A DNA stretch of 64,000 nucleotides from Streptomyces reniochalinae (GCF_003323735.1 NZ_QOIM01000042.1:62001-126000), one strand, 5' to 3'; numbered from the stretch's first letter, positions 35,953 through 46,920 are shown. Made by a program: numbers and translations. The notes: generated from the sequence alone by a model not told the origin.

Positions 35953-37835
35953 CCACCGTCAGGCTGACCGTCGCACAGGCCCTCGTACGCTTCCTCGCCG
36001 CGCAGTACACCGAACGCGACGGGCAACGGCACCGCCTCATCGACGCCTGCTGGGGCATCTTCGGGCACGGCAACGTCGCCGGCATCGGCCAGGCCCTCGT
36101 CGAGAGCGGGCAGGGCCCCGACGCGCCGCTCCCCTTCCACCAGGGCCGCAACGAACAGGCCATGGTGCACGCCGCCGTCGGCTTCGCCCGCCACAGGAGC
36201 CGGCTCTCCGCGCAGGCCGTCACCACCTCCATCGGCCCGGGCGCCACCAACCTGGTCACCGGCGCCGCGCTGGCCACCCTCAACCGGCTGCCCGTCCTGC
36301 TGCTGCCCGGCGACGTCTTCGCGACCCGCGCCCCCGACCCCGTCCTCCAGCAACTGGAGGTCCCCTACGCGGGCGACCTCTCCGTCAACGACGCGCTGCG
36401 CCCCGTCTCCCGCTACTTCGACCGGGTACTGCGCCCCGAGGCGCTGATCCCCGCCGCGCTCGGTGCCGCGCGGGTGCTGGCCGATCCCGCCGAGACCGGC
36501 GCCGTCACCCTCGCGCTGCCGCAGGACGTGCAGACGGAGGCCCACGACTGGCCCGAGGAGTTCTTCGCCGAACGGACCTGGCGGGTGGGCCGCCCGGGGC
36601 TGGAGCCCGACGTGCTGGCCGCGGCGGCCGAGGCGGTCCGTACCGCGCGCAGGCCGCTCGTCGTCGCCGGCGGCGGTGTCCACCACAGCGAGGCCGAAGC
36701 GGCGCTGCGGACGTTCGCGGACGTCACCGGCGTACCCGTCGCCTCCACCCAGGCGGGCAAGGGCTCCCTGCGGTTCGACCACCCGTGCGACGTGGGCGGG
36801 ATCGGGCACACCGGCACCGCCGTGGCCGACGCGCTCGCGCGCACCGCCGACCTGGTCGTCGGCGTCGGCACCCGCTGGACCGACTTCACCACCGCCTCGG
36901 GCACCCTCTTCCCCGGCGAAGCCCGTTTCGTCAACCTCAACATCGCCGCCTTCGACGGGCACAAGATGGCCGGTCTCTCCGCCGTCGCCGACGCGCGCGC
37001 CGGCCTGGAGGCGCTCACCGGCGCGCTGCGCGGCCACCGGGTCTCGCCCGACTACGAGGCCGAGTACAGCCGTGGCAAGGAGGCATGGGAGCGCACCGTC
37101 TCCGAGGCGTTCGCGCCGCACCCCCTGGACGCGCGCGCGAGGCCCTCCCAGACGCAGGTGCTCGGCGCGCTCGACTCCGTCGTCGGCGACGAGGACATCG
37201 TCATCAACGCCGCCGGATCCATGCCGGGCGACCTGCACAAGCTGTGGCGCGCCCGCTCACCGCGCCAGTACCACGTCGAGTACGGCTACTCGTGCATGGG
37301 CTACGAGATCCCGGCCGCCCTCGGCGTCGCGCTGGCCGATCCGGAGCGCACCGTGTGGGCGCTGGTGGGCGACGGTACGTACCTGATGCTGCCCACCGAG
37401 ATCGTCACCGCCGTGCAGGAGGGCGTGCCCCTCAACGTCGTCCTCGTCCAAAACCACGGCTACGCCTCCATCGGCGGCCTGTCCGAGCAGACCGGCGGCG
37501 AACGCTTCGGCACCGCCTACCGCTACCGCGACCCGGACGGCGGCTACACCGGTGACCCGCTGCCCGTCGACCTCGCCGCCAACGCCGCCTCACTCGGCAT
37601 GGAGGTGCACCGCGCCGCCACCTGCGAACAGCTGCGCGAGGCGCTGGCGGCGGCCCGCGCCTCGGACCGGCCCACCTGCGTGTACGTCGAGACCGACACC
37701 GAGCCCGACGTGCCGGCGCCGGGACCCGAGGCATGGTGGGACGTGGCCGTCGCCGAGACCTCCACGCGCCCGGCGGCCCGCGCGGCGCGCCAGGAGTACG
37801 AGCGGCAACGCGCCCAGCGGCGCCACCACCTGTGA
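35949..37835 (+). CDS. iolD: 3D-(3,5/4)-trihydroxycyclohexane-1,2-dione hydrolase
   Basis: A ThDP-dependent ring-opening enzyme of inositol catabolism, 628 residues. It has the acetolactate-synthase-like three-domain layout: PYR domain with catalytic Glu in HQGRNEQAMVHAA, a middle domain with VVAGGGVHHSEAEAAL, and a PP domain with the ThDP motif GDGTYLMLPTEIVTA ending in VLVQNHGY. IolD-specific segments are TTSIGPGATNLVTGAALAT and EQTGGERFGTAYRYRD. The GTG start is coupled to the iolB stop. A Mg/ThDP cofactor requirement is expected. Confidence 0.92.
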   Translation: MTTVRLTVAQALVRFLAAQYTERDGQRHRLIDACWGIFGHGNVAGIGQALVESGQGPDAPLPFHQGRNEQAMVHAAVGFARHRSRLSAQAVTTSIGPGATNLVTGAALATLNRLPVLLLPGDVFATRAPDPVLQQLEVPYAGDLSVNDALRPVSRYFDRVLRPEALIPAALGAARVLADPAETGAVTLALPQDVQTEAHDWPEEFFAERTWRVGRPGLEPDVLAAAAEAVRTARRPLVVAGGGVHHSEAEAALRTFADVTGVPVASTQAGKGSLRFDHPCDVGGIGHTGTAVADALARTADLVVGVGTRWTDFTTASGTLFPGEARFVNLNIAAFDGHKMAGLSAVADARAGLEALTGALRGHRVSPDYEAEYSRGKEAWERTVSEAFAPHPLDARARPSQTQVLGALDSVVGDEDIVINAAGSMPGDLHKLWRARSPRQYHVEYGYSCMGYEIPAALGVALADPERTVWALVGDGTYLMLPTEIVTAVQEGVPLNVVLVQNHGYASIGGLSEQTGGERFGTAYRYRDPDGGYTGDPLPVDLAANAASLGMEVHRAATCEQLREALAAARASDRPTCVYVETDTEPDVPAPGPEAWWDVAVAETSTRPAARAARQEYERQRAQRRHHL

Positions 37836-37900
37836 CAGCCACCGGCGGCAGCGCGAGCCGGCAGCCGGCACAACCCCGTCCCAAGAAAGGTCCCGGCCCC

Positions 37901-39406
<1,506 letters not shown>

Positions 39407-39587
39407 CCACCCGCAGGACCACCCCGCCCCGCTCCGCCGCCGCCCGCCACGGACGGCGGCGGAGCTTCCGCGACCGGCCACAGCGGAGCTTCCGCAGGCC
39501 CCCACGACAGTGCTCCCGCCGCCCGCCACGGAGGGGATCGCCTGCTCAGACGGCATGTGACCCCGCTTTCTCGGTAACCTCGACCAC

Positions 39588-41954
39588 ATGCTCGGGAACA
39601 TGAACGCCGCACCGCTGGCCTGGCTCCGGGCGCTCAAGGACACCGCCCGCTCCGGGCTGACCGTGGAGCGCGCGTCGCTGACGCCGCTGATAGCGGTACG
39701 CGGCGCGTGCGGCGTGGGCGTCGTGGTCGGGCTGGCACTGCTCATCGGCACGCCGCAACTCGCGGTCTCCAGCGCCTTCGGGGCCTTCGCCTCCGGCATC
39801 GCCACCTTCCAGCGCAGCTGGCGGCCCCGGCCCGTACTGGCGCTGGCCGCCTCCGCCGGACTGGCGATCTCCACCTTCCTCGGCTACCTGCTCGTCGGCT
39901 GGCCGTGGGCGTTCGTGCTGCTGCTCGCCCTGTGGGCGTTCCTCGCCGGCATGGCGTGGGGGATAGGGCCCACCTCGGGAGTGGTCGCCGCCTTCAACAT
40001 CTCCGTGATGCTCATCACCGTCCACCTGCCCGCCTCCACACTGGGCGCGCTCAGCCACGCCGCGCTGATCGCCGCCGGCGGCGTGGTGCAGGCCGGACTC
40101 ATCGTGCTGTTCCCCATCAGGCCCTGGGGCGAGCGGCGCGAAGCGCTCGCCGACGCGCTCGCCGGAGTCGCCGACTACGCCCGCCGGCTGCGGCACGACC
40201 CCATGGCGCCCTTCGATCCCGAACCCCTGATCGAGGCCCGCAGCGCCGCCTACGTCACCCCTCGCCAGGCCCGCCGCAGGCCGCGCCAGTTGCACGGCTA
40301 CCGCGCGCTGGCCGAACGCTTCCGGCCCGTCCTCGCCTCGCTCGCCGACCCCGTCGTCGGCGGCGCGCCGATGGTCGGACCCGAACGCGACCGGGTACGC
40401 GAACTCCTGTCAGCCGCGGCCACCGTGCTGGACGCCACCGCCCGCGCCGTACGGCGCGGCGAACGCGTCCGCCTGCCCGACCAGGCACTCGACGTCCTGC
40501 GCGTGCCCAAGAGCGGACCCGTACTCTCCGGGCCCGCACGGCGCGCCGGACTCCGCCTGATCGCGCTCACCGACGACGCCGTCGAAGCCGCCCAGGAACC
40601 CGTCGAGGTCACCCGCGGCGGCGTACTGGCCCGCGTCACCTGGCACGTGGCCGACCGCGAAGGGCGCCGCCGCGGCTTCCCCGACCGCGCGCCCCTCGTC
40701 GACGCCAGCCTCGACGGACCCTACGGACCCGACCCGGAAGAGCTGGCAGCCGAGGAGGCCGAGGCGGCCCGCCTGAAGGAGACCAAGGCGGCAGGCGGCA
40801 AACACACCCCCGCCGCGGGGCACGCGCTCGCCCGCGAACGCCACCTGCACATGCCCACCCTCGCCGGGCTCGTCCCCGTCGCCGTCCGCGCCTTCCGCCG
40901 CGAACTCCACTGGCGCTCACCGATCCTGCGCCACGCGATCCGCGTCAGCGTCGTCGCCTCCGTCGGCTACCTCCTGGGCAACGCGCTGCCGCCCGCACAC
41001 GGCTACTGGGTCCCCCTCACCGCCGCCATGGTGCTGCGACCCGACTTCTCCCGCACCTACGAACGAGGCGTGGGCCGGTTCGTCGGCACCCTGCTCGGCG
41101 TCGCCGTCGCCGGCACCGTCATGGCACTCGCCGGCCCGGGCCCCTACCTGAGCGCGGCCCTCGCCGTGGTCAGCGTCGGCTTCATGTACCTGCTGATGCG
41201 CACCGGACAGGCCATCACCTCCATCTGCACCGGCGCCTACGTCGTCTTCCTCCTCGGCATCCTGGGCACCGACTGGTACCAGACCGCCTACGAACGCGCC
41301 GGACTCACCGCACTCGGCGGAGTCCTGGCCATGCTCAGCTACGCCCTCTTCCCCGCCTGGGAAACCCCCCTGCTGCGCGACCGGCTCGCCGACTGGCTCG
41401 CCGCCACGGGCCGCTACGCCATCGCCGTCATGGACGCCTTCGCCGAACCCGCCGAACGAGCCCCCCGCCAGGTCCGCGAAGCCCTGCTCGACACCCGCGC
41501 GGCCCGCCAGACCTGGGAACAGACCCTCAACCGCGCCGAAGCCGAACCCGTACGCCACCGCGGCACCCACTCCCCGCTCTCCCGCCGCTCCGCCAGCGAC
41601 GCCCAGTCCGCGCTCGTCACCCTCGGCCGCGCCACGATGCTGCTGGAGGCGCACCTCCCCGACAGGGAGGCCCCCTCAGACCCCGGGGCCGTCGACTTCT
41701 CCGCCGCCCTCGCGCCTGCGGTCGCCGCCGCCACCACCGCCATCCGATCGAGCGAACCTGTCGAGTGGGGCGACGTCCACGCCGCCCTCACCCGCTGGTG
41801 GGACCAGGCCGACCACCCGCCCCCCGTCGCCCTGCGCACCGCCGAACTCCTCACCGACGCGTTGGACGACCTCGCCCAAGCGGTGACTCCCCGCGACTCC
41901 TCGGGACGCGGGCGGGAGCCCCACGCAACTGGTGCCCGTACCGATAAATCATGA
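39588..41954 (+). CDS. FUSC-family membrane protein (aromatic acid exporter-like)
   Basis: A 788-residue protein with two sets of membrane helices separated by a large cytoplasmic region. The N-terminal set (residues 30-180) includes PLIAVRGACGVGVVVGLALL and a GWPWAFVLLLALWAF segment. A charged middle follows, with a Glu/Ala-rich stretch near 385. The second set (about 445-590) begins AIRVSVVASVGYLLGN and includes the family motif HGYWVPLTAAMVLRPDFSRTYERGVGRFVGTLLG. FUSC proteins export aromatic acids or fusaric acid; the substrate here is unknown. Its 3-prime end overlaps a convergent small gene by 104 bp. Confidence 0.85.
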   Translation: MLGNMNAAPLAWLRALKDTARSGLTVERASLTPLIAVRGACGVGVVVGLALLIGTPQLAVSSAFGAFASGIATFQRSWRPRPVLALAASAGLAISTFLGYLLVGWPWAFVLLLALWAFLAGMAWGIGPTSGVVAAFNISVMLITVHLPASTLGALSHAALIAAGGVVQAGLIVLFPIRPWGERREALADALAGVADYARRLRHDPMAPFDPEPLIEARSAAYVTPRQARRRPRQLHGYRALAERFRPVLASLADPVVGGAPMVGPERDRVRELLSAAATVLDATARAVRRGERVRLPDQALDVLRVPKSGPVLSGPARRAGLRLIALTDDAVEAAQEPVEVTRGGVLARVTWHVADREGRRRGFPDRAPLVDASLDGPYGPDPEELAAEEAEAARLKETKAAGGKHTPAAGHALARERHLHMPTLAGLVPVAVRAFRRELHWRSPILRHAIRVSVVASVGYLLGNALPPAHGYWVPLTAAMVLRPDFSRTYERGVGRFVGTLLGVAVAGTVMALAGPGPYLSAALAVVSVGFMYLLMRTGQAITSICTGAYVVFLLGILGTDWYQTAYERAGLTALGGVLAMLSYALFPAWETPLLRDRLADWLAATGRYAIAVMDAFAEPAERAPRQVREALLDTRAARQTWEQTLNRAEAEPVRHRGTHSPLSRRSASDAQSALVTLGRATMLLEAHLPDREAPSDPGAVDFSAALAPAVAAATTAIRSSEPVEWGDVHAALTRWWDQADHPPPVALRTAELLTDALDDLAQAVTPRDSSGRGREPHATGARTDKS

Positions 41955-42102
41955 TCGGCGGCGCGCCGTCGTCGGCTGCCGCCTCCAGCATGACCCGGTA
42001 GATGAACGGCGCGGGCCCCGTCACCTGCACGACGGTCCCCGCCTTCCCCGTCTTCCCCGTCTTCTCGTCGCGCACCCTGTCGCCCTCGCCCCACACGGTC
42101 AC
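41851..42102 (-). CDS. Small conserved hypothetical protein
   Basis: 83 residues. TVWGEGDRVRDEKTGKTGKAGTVVQV has an SH3/KOW-like beta-rich look, then PAPFIYRVMLEAAADDGAPPIMIYRYGHQLR and a basic tail. It seems to be one of the small proteins that accompany XRE/DUF397 regulatory loci in streptomycetes; the function is unknown. It starts with an ATGA overlap to the upstream 63-residue gene and runs antisense into the FUSC gene end. Confidence 0.6.
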   Translation of the reverse strand: MTVWGEGDRVRDEKTGKTGKAGTVVQVTGPAPFIYRVMLEAAADDGAPPIMIYRYGHQLRGAPARVPRSRGESPLGRGRPTRR

Positions 42103-42290
42103 ACACTCCGCAGCGGACGGCGAGGCGCGGCCTCGCCGCGCTCGCCTTCACTGTGCTTGTGCCGCAGGTGTGCTCCGAACAGCGCCTCCAGATCGGCCCG
42201 CGGCTTCGGGTCCCCGGCCGCCCGGTTGATCTGCGTCCGGTACCACTCGCAGTCCAAACACTGCTCGCGGCTCGCTCGTTCCCGTTCCAT
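42099..42290 (-). CDS. Small Cys/His protein, function unknown
   Basis: 63 residues beginning MERERASREQCLDCEWYRTQINRA, with a CxxC pair and a later HLRHKH, which together could bind zinc. It is coupled by a four-base overlap to the following small gene. The broken XRE-type regulator gene lies divergently next to it. The start is supported by the overlap arrangement downstream rather than by a clear ribosome site. Confidence 0.55.
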   Translation of the reverse strand: MERERASREQCLDCEWYRTQINRAAGDPKPRADLEALFGAHLRHKHSEGERGEAAPRRPLRSV

Positions 42291-42413
42291 GGATGCCTCT
42301 ATGCCTCTACGCCTCTATGCCTCTTGGATGCTGAAGATTTCCCTTCCGGACCTCAAGAGTGCGTCACCGGGCGTAATCACAACAGCACCGACAGCATGAG
42401 GGTTGAGTGGTAA

Positions 42414-42941
42414 TGGGTCGGACTCGAACAACCGGTCCCGCAGCTGTTCGAGGAGCGCGTCAGGCTTCGCATGGCACGGCAATCGCGTCTGGACGAGCCC
42501 GGGGCTCCGTCGTTCCGCCTGGTCCTCGACCAAGGCGCGATCGAGCAAACCGTTGGCGGCAATCGGACGATGCGCGAGCAATTGCTGAGTCTGCGGCGGG
42601 CATCCGGCCGGCACACGATTCAAGTGCTTCCTTTCGGATCACGCGAGCACACGATGCTGGGGGGCACGCCGGTCCTCCTGACCATGCCCGACGGGTCGGA
42701 ACTGGCTTACAGCGAAGGGGCGGACCACGGGCGGATCATCGACAAGCCCGAGCACGTCCGCGCCTACGCCCGGTCGTTCGAGCAACTGTGCGCCGACTCG
42801 CTCTCTGCGGAGCGGTCCGCGCGACTGATCACCGAGGCGGCGGCTCGCTGCGGGCGCGCACCACGCGAGCGTCGCGCCCTCACCGGCAAGGTGCTGCGTC
42901 ATCGTGGCGGACGGCTACCACGGCATCGTCCCGGTGCGTGA
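42414..42941 (+). pseudogene. Remnant of an XRE regulator: DUF5753 domain without its HTH
   Basis: From a TAA stop at 42411 the frame reads QPVPQLFEERVRLRMARQSRL, then LVLDQGAIEQTVGGNRTMREQL, HTIQVLPFGSREHTMLGGTPVLLTMPDG and ARSFEQLCADSLSAERSARLI. This is the DUF5753 ligand domain of actinobacterial XRE regulators. The expected N-terminal helix-turn-helix and the first part of DUF5753 are missing upstream, and the 3-prime end runs into DUF397 DNA in another frame. ATG 42471 could still give a 156-residue product, but the gene is most simply a truncated relic. Confidence 0.7.
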
Positions 42942-43029
42942 CAGCAAGGCACCCGCCCGCACGCCACTGATGTACTCGGCAACGGCCTGGACGGTGTTCG
43001 TCAACGGGCTGAAACGACAGGCGCGCTGA
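42904..43029 (+). pseudogene. Remnant of a DUF397 partner protein
   Basis: A 41-codon frame reads VADGYHGIVPVRDSKAPA, then LMYSATAWTVFVNGLK, which is the C-terminal half of DUF397. The N-terminal WRKSSYS half is absent. The frame overlaps the end of the DUF5753 remnant in a different phase, so a deletion probably joined the two normally adjacent genes. Confidence 0.7.
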
Positions 43030-43143
43030 CTGGGCCCGCGCCGGCCCGAGGTGGTCCCGCACCGGCGATCAGTCGAAGCCTCCCACTACTTTGCTGCCAG
43101 CCCATGGGTAAAACGCCTCGGAAGCCGGACCGGGAAATGCGCG

Positions 43144-44229
43144 TCACGGTAGTGCGGGGCTTGCACATCCGTGCTGCTCCGCGAGCTTTGATCCGAAGGC
43201 GTCGAGCAACTTTCGTTCGAAGTCGGCACTTACTGTGAGTCGGTCTTCATAATCGGCGAACGGAGGAGTCAAGCTGGCAGCTGTGAAGAGGGATGCCGAC
43301 TCCGTTCCGTGACACCGTGCTGTGGACCAGGCCCAGCCCGGTGTCTCCTCGTCGCGCCCCGCCTTTCCTGGCACCCCGTTAATGATTGCGCCGACGGAGT
43401 ACCCCCGTGCAAGGGGGCCGTAGAGAGCGGAAAGGCGATAGACCTTTTCATCCTTCTCGTTTACGAGTAGGCAATCCTGCGCGGGAACCTCAGCCACCGC
43501 TTCGGTGCCGATTGCCTTCGTGATGCCCCATTTTCGTGCCTCGCGGGCGATACTCCGTAGGCTGCGACACGTTCCGGTGGCCTGAGAGAGAGGCTTTGGT
43601 GCGCTCATCACCATGTCGGTAGGTGCCTGGCGCACCTCCTTTCCCAGCCCGGCGTGGCACTTCCATTTTTCGTCCGCTTTCCTGGCGATGACTGTGGTGG
43701 CTTGTGCCAGCCTAAGCCGCTCCTCAGCATTTTGAGAGAAGTGGGTATCTGTACCGGCCAAGTCGTACTTGACGTTGACAAGTATGTGCTCACGCCCTTT
43801 CGCACGGCAGTTCATCACCACCGTCGCATGCGCGGCGGTACCCCCGTCGACCGTCAGGACCCCGGTCCAACCTGCCCCCAGGGGAGCGGAGGTTGCATTG
43901 GTTGCCAGGGGTTTCTGGTTCGCTTGTGTGGCGACCCCGGGCGCCGTCGCCTCAGTGCCGATCGAGATCGTCGCGAGCCGTTTCTTGTCCTCGGCGACCG
44001 CCTTACATTCAGTGAGGAGACCATGCGAACCGACCACACCCCCGTACCGAGGCCTCCGGCTGTTGACCTCATTACCCGGGAACAGCTTCTGTGCGGCGTC
44101 TTCCTGGAACGCTCCCTCACACATGGGTTCGAAGCCTGTCTCGCCCACTTTCTGCTGTACGAGAATCGCTGCCGCTGCGCACATGACGAGTCCGACGGAG
44201 CCAGCGGCCACATGTTTACGCTTGAGCAT
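43144..44229 (-). CDS. Membrane-anchored or secreted protein of the DUF6571 operon
   Basis: 361 residues with one N-terminal hydrophobic segment (HVAAGSVGLVMCAAAAILVQQ) and an extracytoplasmic Cys-bearing region (FEPMCEGAF, LLTECKAVAED, VVMNCRAKGRE, KCHAGLG, GTCRSL, QDCLLVNEK). The layout suggests two related halves, each with GTEA-type strands. I do not recognise the family beyond similar proteins found beside WXG/T7SS-type genes. The ATG overlaps the upstream stop by one base. By eye the GC content is lower than the chromosomal average. Surface receptor or immunity-like roles are guesses only. Confidence 0.65.
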   Translation of the reverse strand: MLKRKHVAAGSVGLVMCAAAAILVQQKVGETGFEPMCEGAFQEDAAQKLFPGNEVNSRRPRYGGVVGSHGLLTECKAVAEDKKRLATISIGTEATAPGVATQANQKPLATNATSAPLGAGWTGVLTVDGGTAAHATVVMNCRAKGREHILVNVKYDLAGTDTHFSQNAEERLRLAQATTVIARKADEKWKCHAGLGKEVRQAPTDMVMSAPKPLSQATGTCRSLRSIAREARKWGITKAIGTEAVAEVPAQDCLLVNEKDEKVYRLSALYGPLARGYSVGAIINGVPGKAGRDEETPGWAWSTARCHGTESASLFTAASLTPPFADYEDRLTVSADFERKLLDAFGSKLAEQHGCASPALP

Positions 44230-46475
44230 CAGTCGTCACCGCGGCCGAGCCATCCGTCGGCCTGCCGACGTGACGCGTCCCGCCCACTCATCGCGAATGT
44301 CGACTTCAACACAGTGAGCGCGGAGTCCTGCCCTTTTACATCGGAAGAGTCTGCCCAGTCATTGACCAGGTATCGTATCTGCGAATCGGATGAAAGCCAC
44401 TGCCGCGTAAGCTCTTGTCGCGCCTCGGTATCTGCTGACTGTTTCACGTTGTTGCTCTCTTCCCAAGTTCCCGTGTCAATCGACCGTTGAATCGAATCCC
44501 CTACGAAGGGAATGGGAGTGAACACCCCGCCGACGATGTGGTATTTGAGCTTGGCGTTCCAGTCCGCTTCGCTCATTTCCTCATCCCGCAGATCGAGAAC
44601 ACGGTCGCGCCGTATCGCTTCGAAAGCTCCCATGGAGGCTCCGGCGTGTGTCATGGCGTTTTGAACGTCGCCATCTTCGGGGCCTGCCTGCGGTGAAAGT
44701 TTCGCAACGTCTTGCCGAATCTGTTCTCGCTCGGCTTGATGCATCACGGCAAAACCTTCCGGTGTGTCCGCAACGCCCCGCATGACACGGACGAGTTTTT
44801 CTGGGTGGGCGGACAGGTGCGCGTTGTTCTCGGAGCCGTAGATGCCAATGTGATCCCGCACGTCCTCCCCGCGGTACAGAGTCGTGTGGGTATCCGGCGC
44901 ATAGTCGGCCAAGGCGTTCGCTATCGGGCGTTGTAGGTTCTCCGGCAGCGAGGAGCCACCCATACCGGGGTCGGCCTGGTTGATGACCTGGTTCATGATC
45001 CTCGCCTCAGGGATCGTGTGCGTGGCGTGAGGGCGCGCGGCCCCGTCGCCCACGATCGGCTGTTCGCCAGTCGCTCCGGCCTCGATGGCCCGAGCCAAGC
45101 CCCTGCGAGCGTCGCTGTTCTCCTTGTCCGGATCATGCATCCCCGCCGGGTCGGGGGAGCCGAGGTCGACGTGGTTCCAGTCGCGGTCCTTCAGTAGGTA
45201 CTTGAGATTGTCTCTCTTGTCGTCCGGGCCCGGATCAAGATATTCGGTGGAAGCCTCGGGGTCGTGTGACATCACTTCGAGAACTCCGTCGAGAGGGTCG
45301 TGAGCGAAGTGAGCCTCCTTCTTGCTGCCGAAGTCTCCCTTCAGGTCCCAGATATCAGGGTCGCCACCTTGGTCCTCGTCCTCAGCTTTCCGAATCGCGT
45401 CGGCAGTGTCGAAGAGGAACTGTTTGCCATAGCCGTCACCGCGTTGCATGAGGGATACCAGGCTTTGATAGCCGCGGACCTTCTGGCCGTGATCACCACT
45501 TCCGCTCTCTGCCGGGATCTTTTCTCCGGCAACTTTCAGATCGTATTCTTTGAGCCCGGCTTTTTTCATGCCCTCTTGGAATCTCTTGTAGAAGGCCGAG
45601 TCCGGGTTCTTCGTGGCACTGGAGAGGTTCGTCGCGAGTGCCTTGTCCAATGACGTGTAGGACTTCTTGTGGTCCTTGTCATCGTAGTAGGCGAGGTCAT
45701 CGAGGCGGTCATGTGTCTTGATGAGGCCTTCTGGCCCCCCAAGGGAATTGATGAGGGTGCGGCTGAATGCAGGCTCGTCCCCGTGGGCGCGCGCCAGGAT
45801 GGCTGCCTCGCGCAATTTCTCAGGCGCGGGCGTCTCGCCATCCTTGATGCTTTCGTAGGTCTTCGCTGCGCGGGCCGCGTTCTTTTTGATGACGTCATCG
45901 CCTACAGCACCGTTGAACCCGTTGGGCAGGCCCTTTTCGGGCTCTTTCGGATCAGTCATGAAAGTGGTACAAAGACCGGCATCGGCGTCTTGTGTGTCTT
46001 TGACAGCCTGCTTGATCTTGTTTGTCCACTTGTCCTCGACGACCGCTTTGGCTTTGGGGTTTTCGCGGTAGCCGTCGGCGACTTCCTTGCCCTTCTTCGC
46101 CGCGACCTTGTCAAGATTCATCGTGCAGTGGCCGCGCGAGTTCACATTCATGCCGGCGTCTTGTGCGTCGTCACGGGCTCGCTCAACTGCCTTCTTGTGG
46201 GCGTCCAGAGTCGCATGAGCCAGTCGGAAGAGGGCGCCCACTCCGTGAGCCTCGCCCTTGGCCTGGTCGTACTCCTCGGCTGTCTTACGGCCCCACTGCC
46301 CAAAGGCCTTCGCGGACGCCCCTTGCCAACTGTCGGCATCGACAGCGGCTTTGACGTGGTCTCTGTAGTCCTGGCCGAGAGTCCCGAACTTCTTGGCCAT
46401 TCTTTCCCAGGCCTTTGCGGCCTCCTCTAGACAGCCCAAGTCCGCATGCAGGATATCGTCGTATGAAACCGCCAT
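44229..46475 (-). CDS. WXG-type DUF6571-like protein (candidate T7SS-associated)
   Basis: 748 residues. The N-terminal 110 residues are helical with SWQG at 49-52 and a heptad pattern (AAKAWERMAKKFG, then AKAFGQWGRKTAEEYDQAK), as in WXG100/ESX substrates. The rest is a long, hydrophilic alpha-rich region with repeated LARAHGDEPAFSRTLINSLGGPEGL-like and LFDTADAIRKAED segments, and it ends in VVGGVFTPI-like and TRQWLSSDSQIRY motifs that resemble DUF6571 proteins. There is no recognisable toxin active site. The stop overlaps the next ATG, and the upstream small gene ends 13 bp away, so the three genes form an operon. Confidence 0.7.
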   Translation of the reverse strand: MAVSYDDILHADLGCLEEAAKAWERMAKKFGTLGQDYRDHVKAAVDADSWQGASAKAFGQWGRKTAEEYDQAKGEAHGVGALFRLAHATLDAHKKAVERARDDAQDAGMNVNSRGHCTMNLDKVAAKKGKEVADGYRENPKAKAVVEDKWTNKIKQAVKDTQDADAGLCTTFMTDPKEPEKGLPNGFNGAVGDDVIKKNAARAAKTYESIKDGETPAPEKLREAAILARAHGDEPAFSRTLINSLGGPEGLIKTHDRLDDLAYYDDKDHKKSYTSLDKALATNLSSATKNPDSAFYKRFQEGMKKAGLKEYDLKVAGEKIPAESGSGDHGQKVRGYQSLVSLMQRGDGYGKQFLFDTADAIRKAEDEDQGGDPDIWDLKGDFGSKKEAHFAHDPLDGVLEVMSHDPEASTEYLDPGPDDKRDNLKYLLKDRDWNHVDLGSPDPAGMHDPDKENSDARRGLARAIEAGATGEQPIVGDGAARPHATHTIPEARIMNQVINQADPGMGGSSLPENLQRPIANALADYAPDTHTTLYRGEDVRDHIGIYGSENNAHLSAHPEKLVRVMRGVADTPEGFAVMHQAEREQIRQDVAKLSPQAGPEDGDVQNAMTHAGASMGAFEAIRRDRVLDLRDEEMSEADWNAKLKYHIVGGVFTPIPFVGDSIQRSIDTGTWEESNNVKQSADTEARQELTRQWLSSDSQIRYLVNDWADSSDVKGQDSALTVLKSTFAMSGRDASRRQADGWLGRGDD

Positions 46476-46488
46476 GCTGCTGTGCCCC

Positions 46489-46920
46489 TCAGAGGTCGTC
46501 GAGCTGGCTCTTGGCCCGAGGCTTGGATACGTCCATACTCGTTGAGACTTGCACGTCGATACCAGAGAGGATCTTGTTGACGTCCAGCAAGGCCTCGTGC
46601 TCGTACGTAAGACTTCGGGTGAGATGTTTGTGATGCTCGCGCCAAGAAGTCAGTCGATGGCGAACCCCGGCCCACAGTTCCCAACCGTGGAGTTTTCCGC
46701 GAGAAGTAGTCGGGCTTTGCGGGTTTCCCGAGATGAGCTCGGTATCAGCATCCGCGACAGAGCCGGCTGTGGTTGTTGCCGGCCCCAACGTATCGTGGAT
46801 GTACACCGCTGCCGACTGCTTCTTCGACTCATCGTGGGCAAGGTCGGATCTTTTCGGGATATGCCCGCCAGGTCTCATGCCCGGACTGCGTTTGAGATCC
46901 GATTCCTTGTCGTCCCCCAT
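46489..46920 (-). CDS. Small helical protein at the head of the DUF6571 operon
   Basis: 143 residues. A disordered, charged N-terminal half (MGDDKESDLKRSPGMRPGG) precedes a helical C-terminal half containing GWELWAGVRHRLTSWREHHKHL and TYEHEALLDVNKILSGIDV. This is the size and composition of small partners that precede large WXG-type proteins. The start was chosen behind a G-rich ribosome site; the longer frame upstream is unconserved and Arg-rich. The function is unknown; a chaperone or partner role for the 748-residue protein is suggested by order only. Confidence 0.6.
   Translation of the reverse strand: MGDDKESDLKRSPGMRPGGHIPKRSDLAHDESKKQSAAVYIHDTLGPATTTAGSVADADTELISGNPQSPTTSRGKLHGWELWAGVRHRLTSWREHHKHLTRSLTYEHEALLDVNKILSGIDVQVSTSMDVSKPRAKSQLDDL

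Noticed and set aside
42315..42623. Leftward 102-codon frame opposite the DUF5753 remnant
   Set aside because: It is the mirror of DUF5753 codons, with no ribosome site or recognisable motif.
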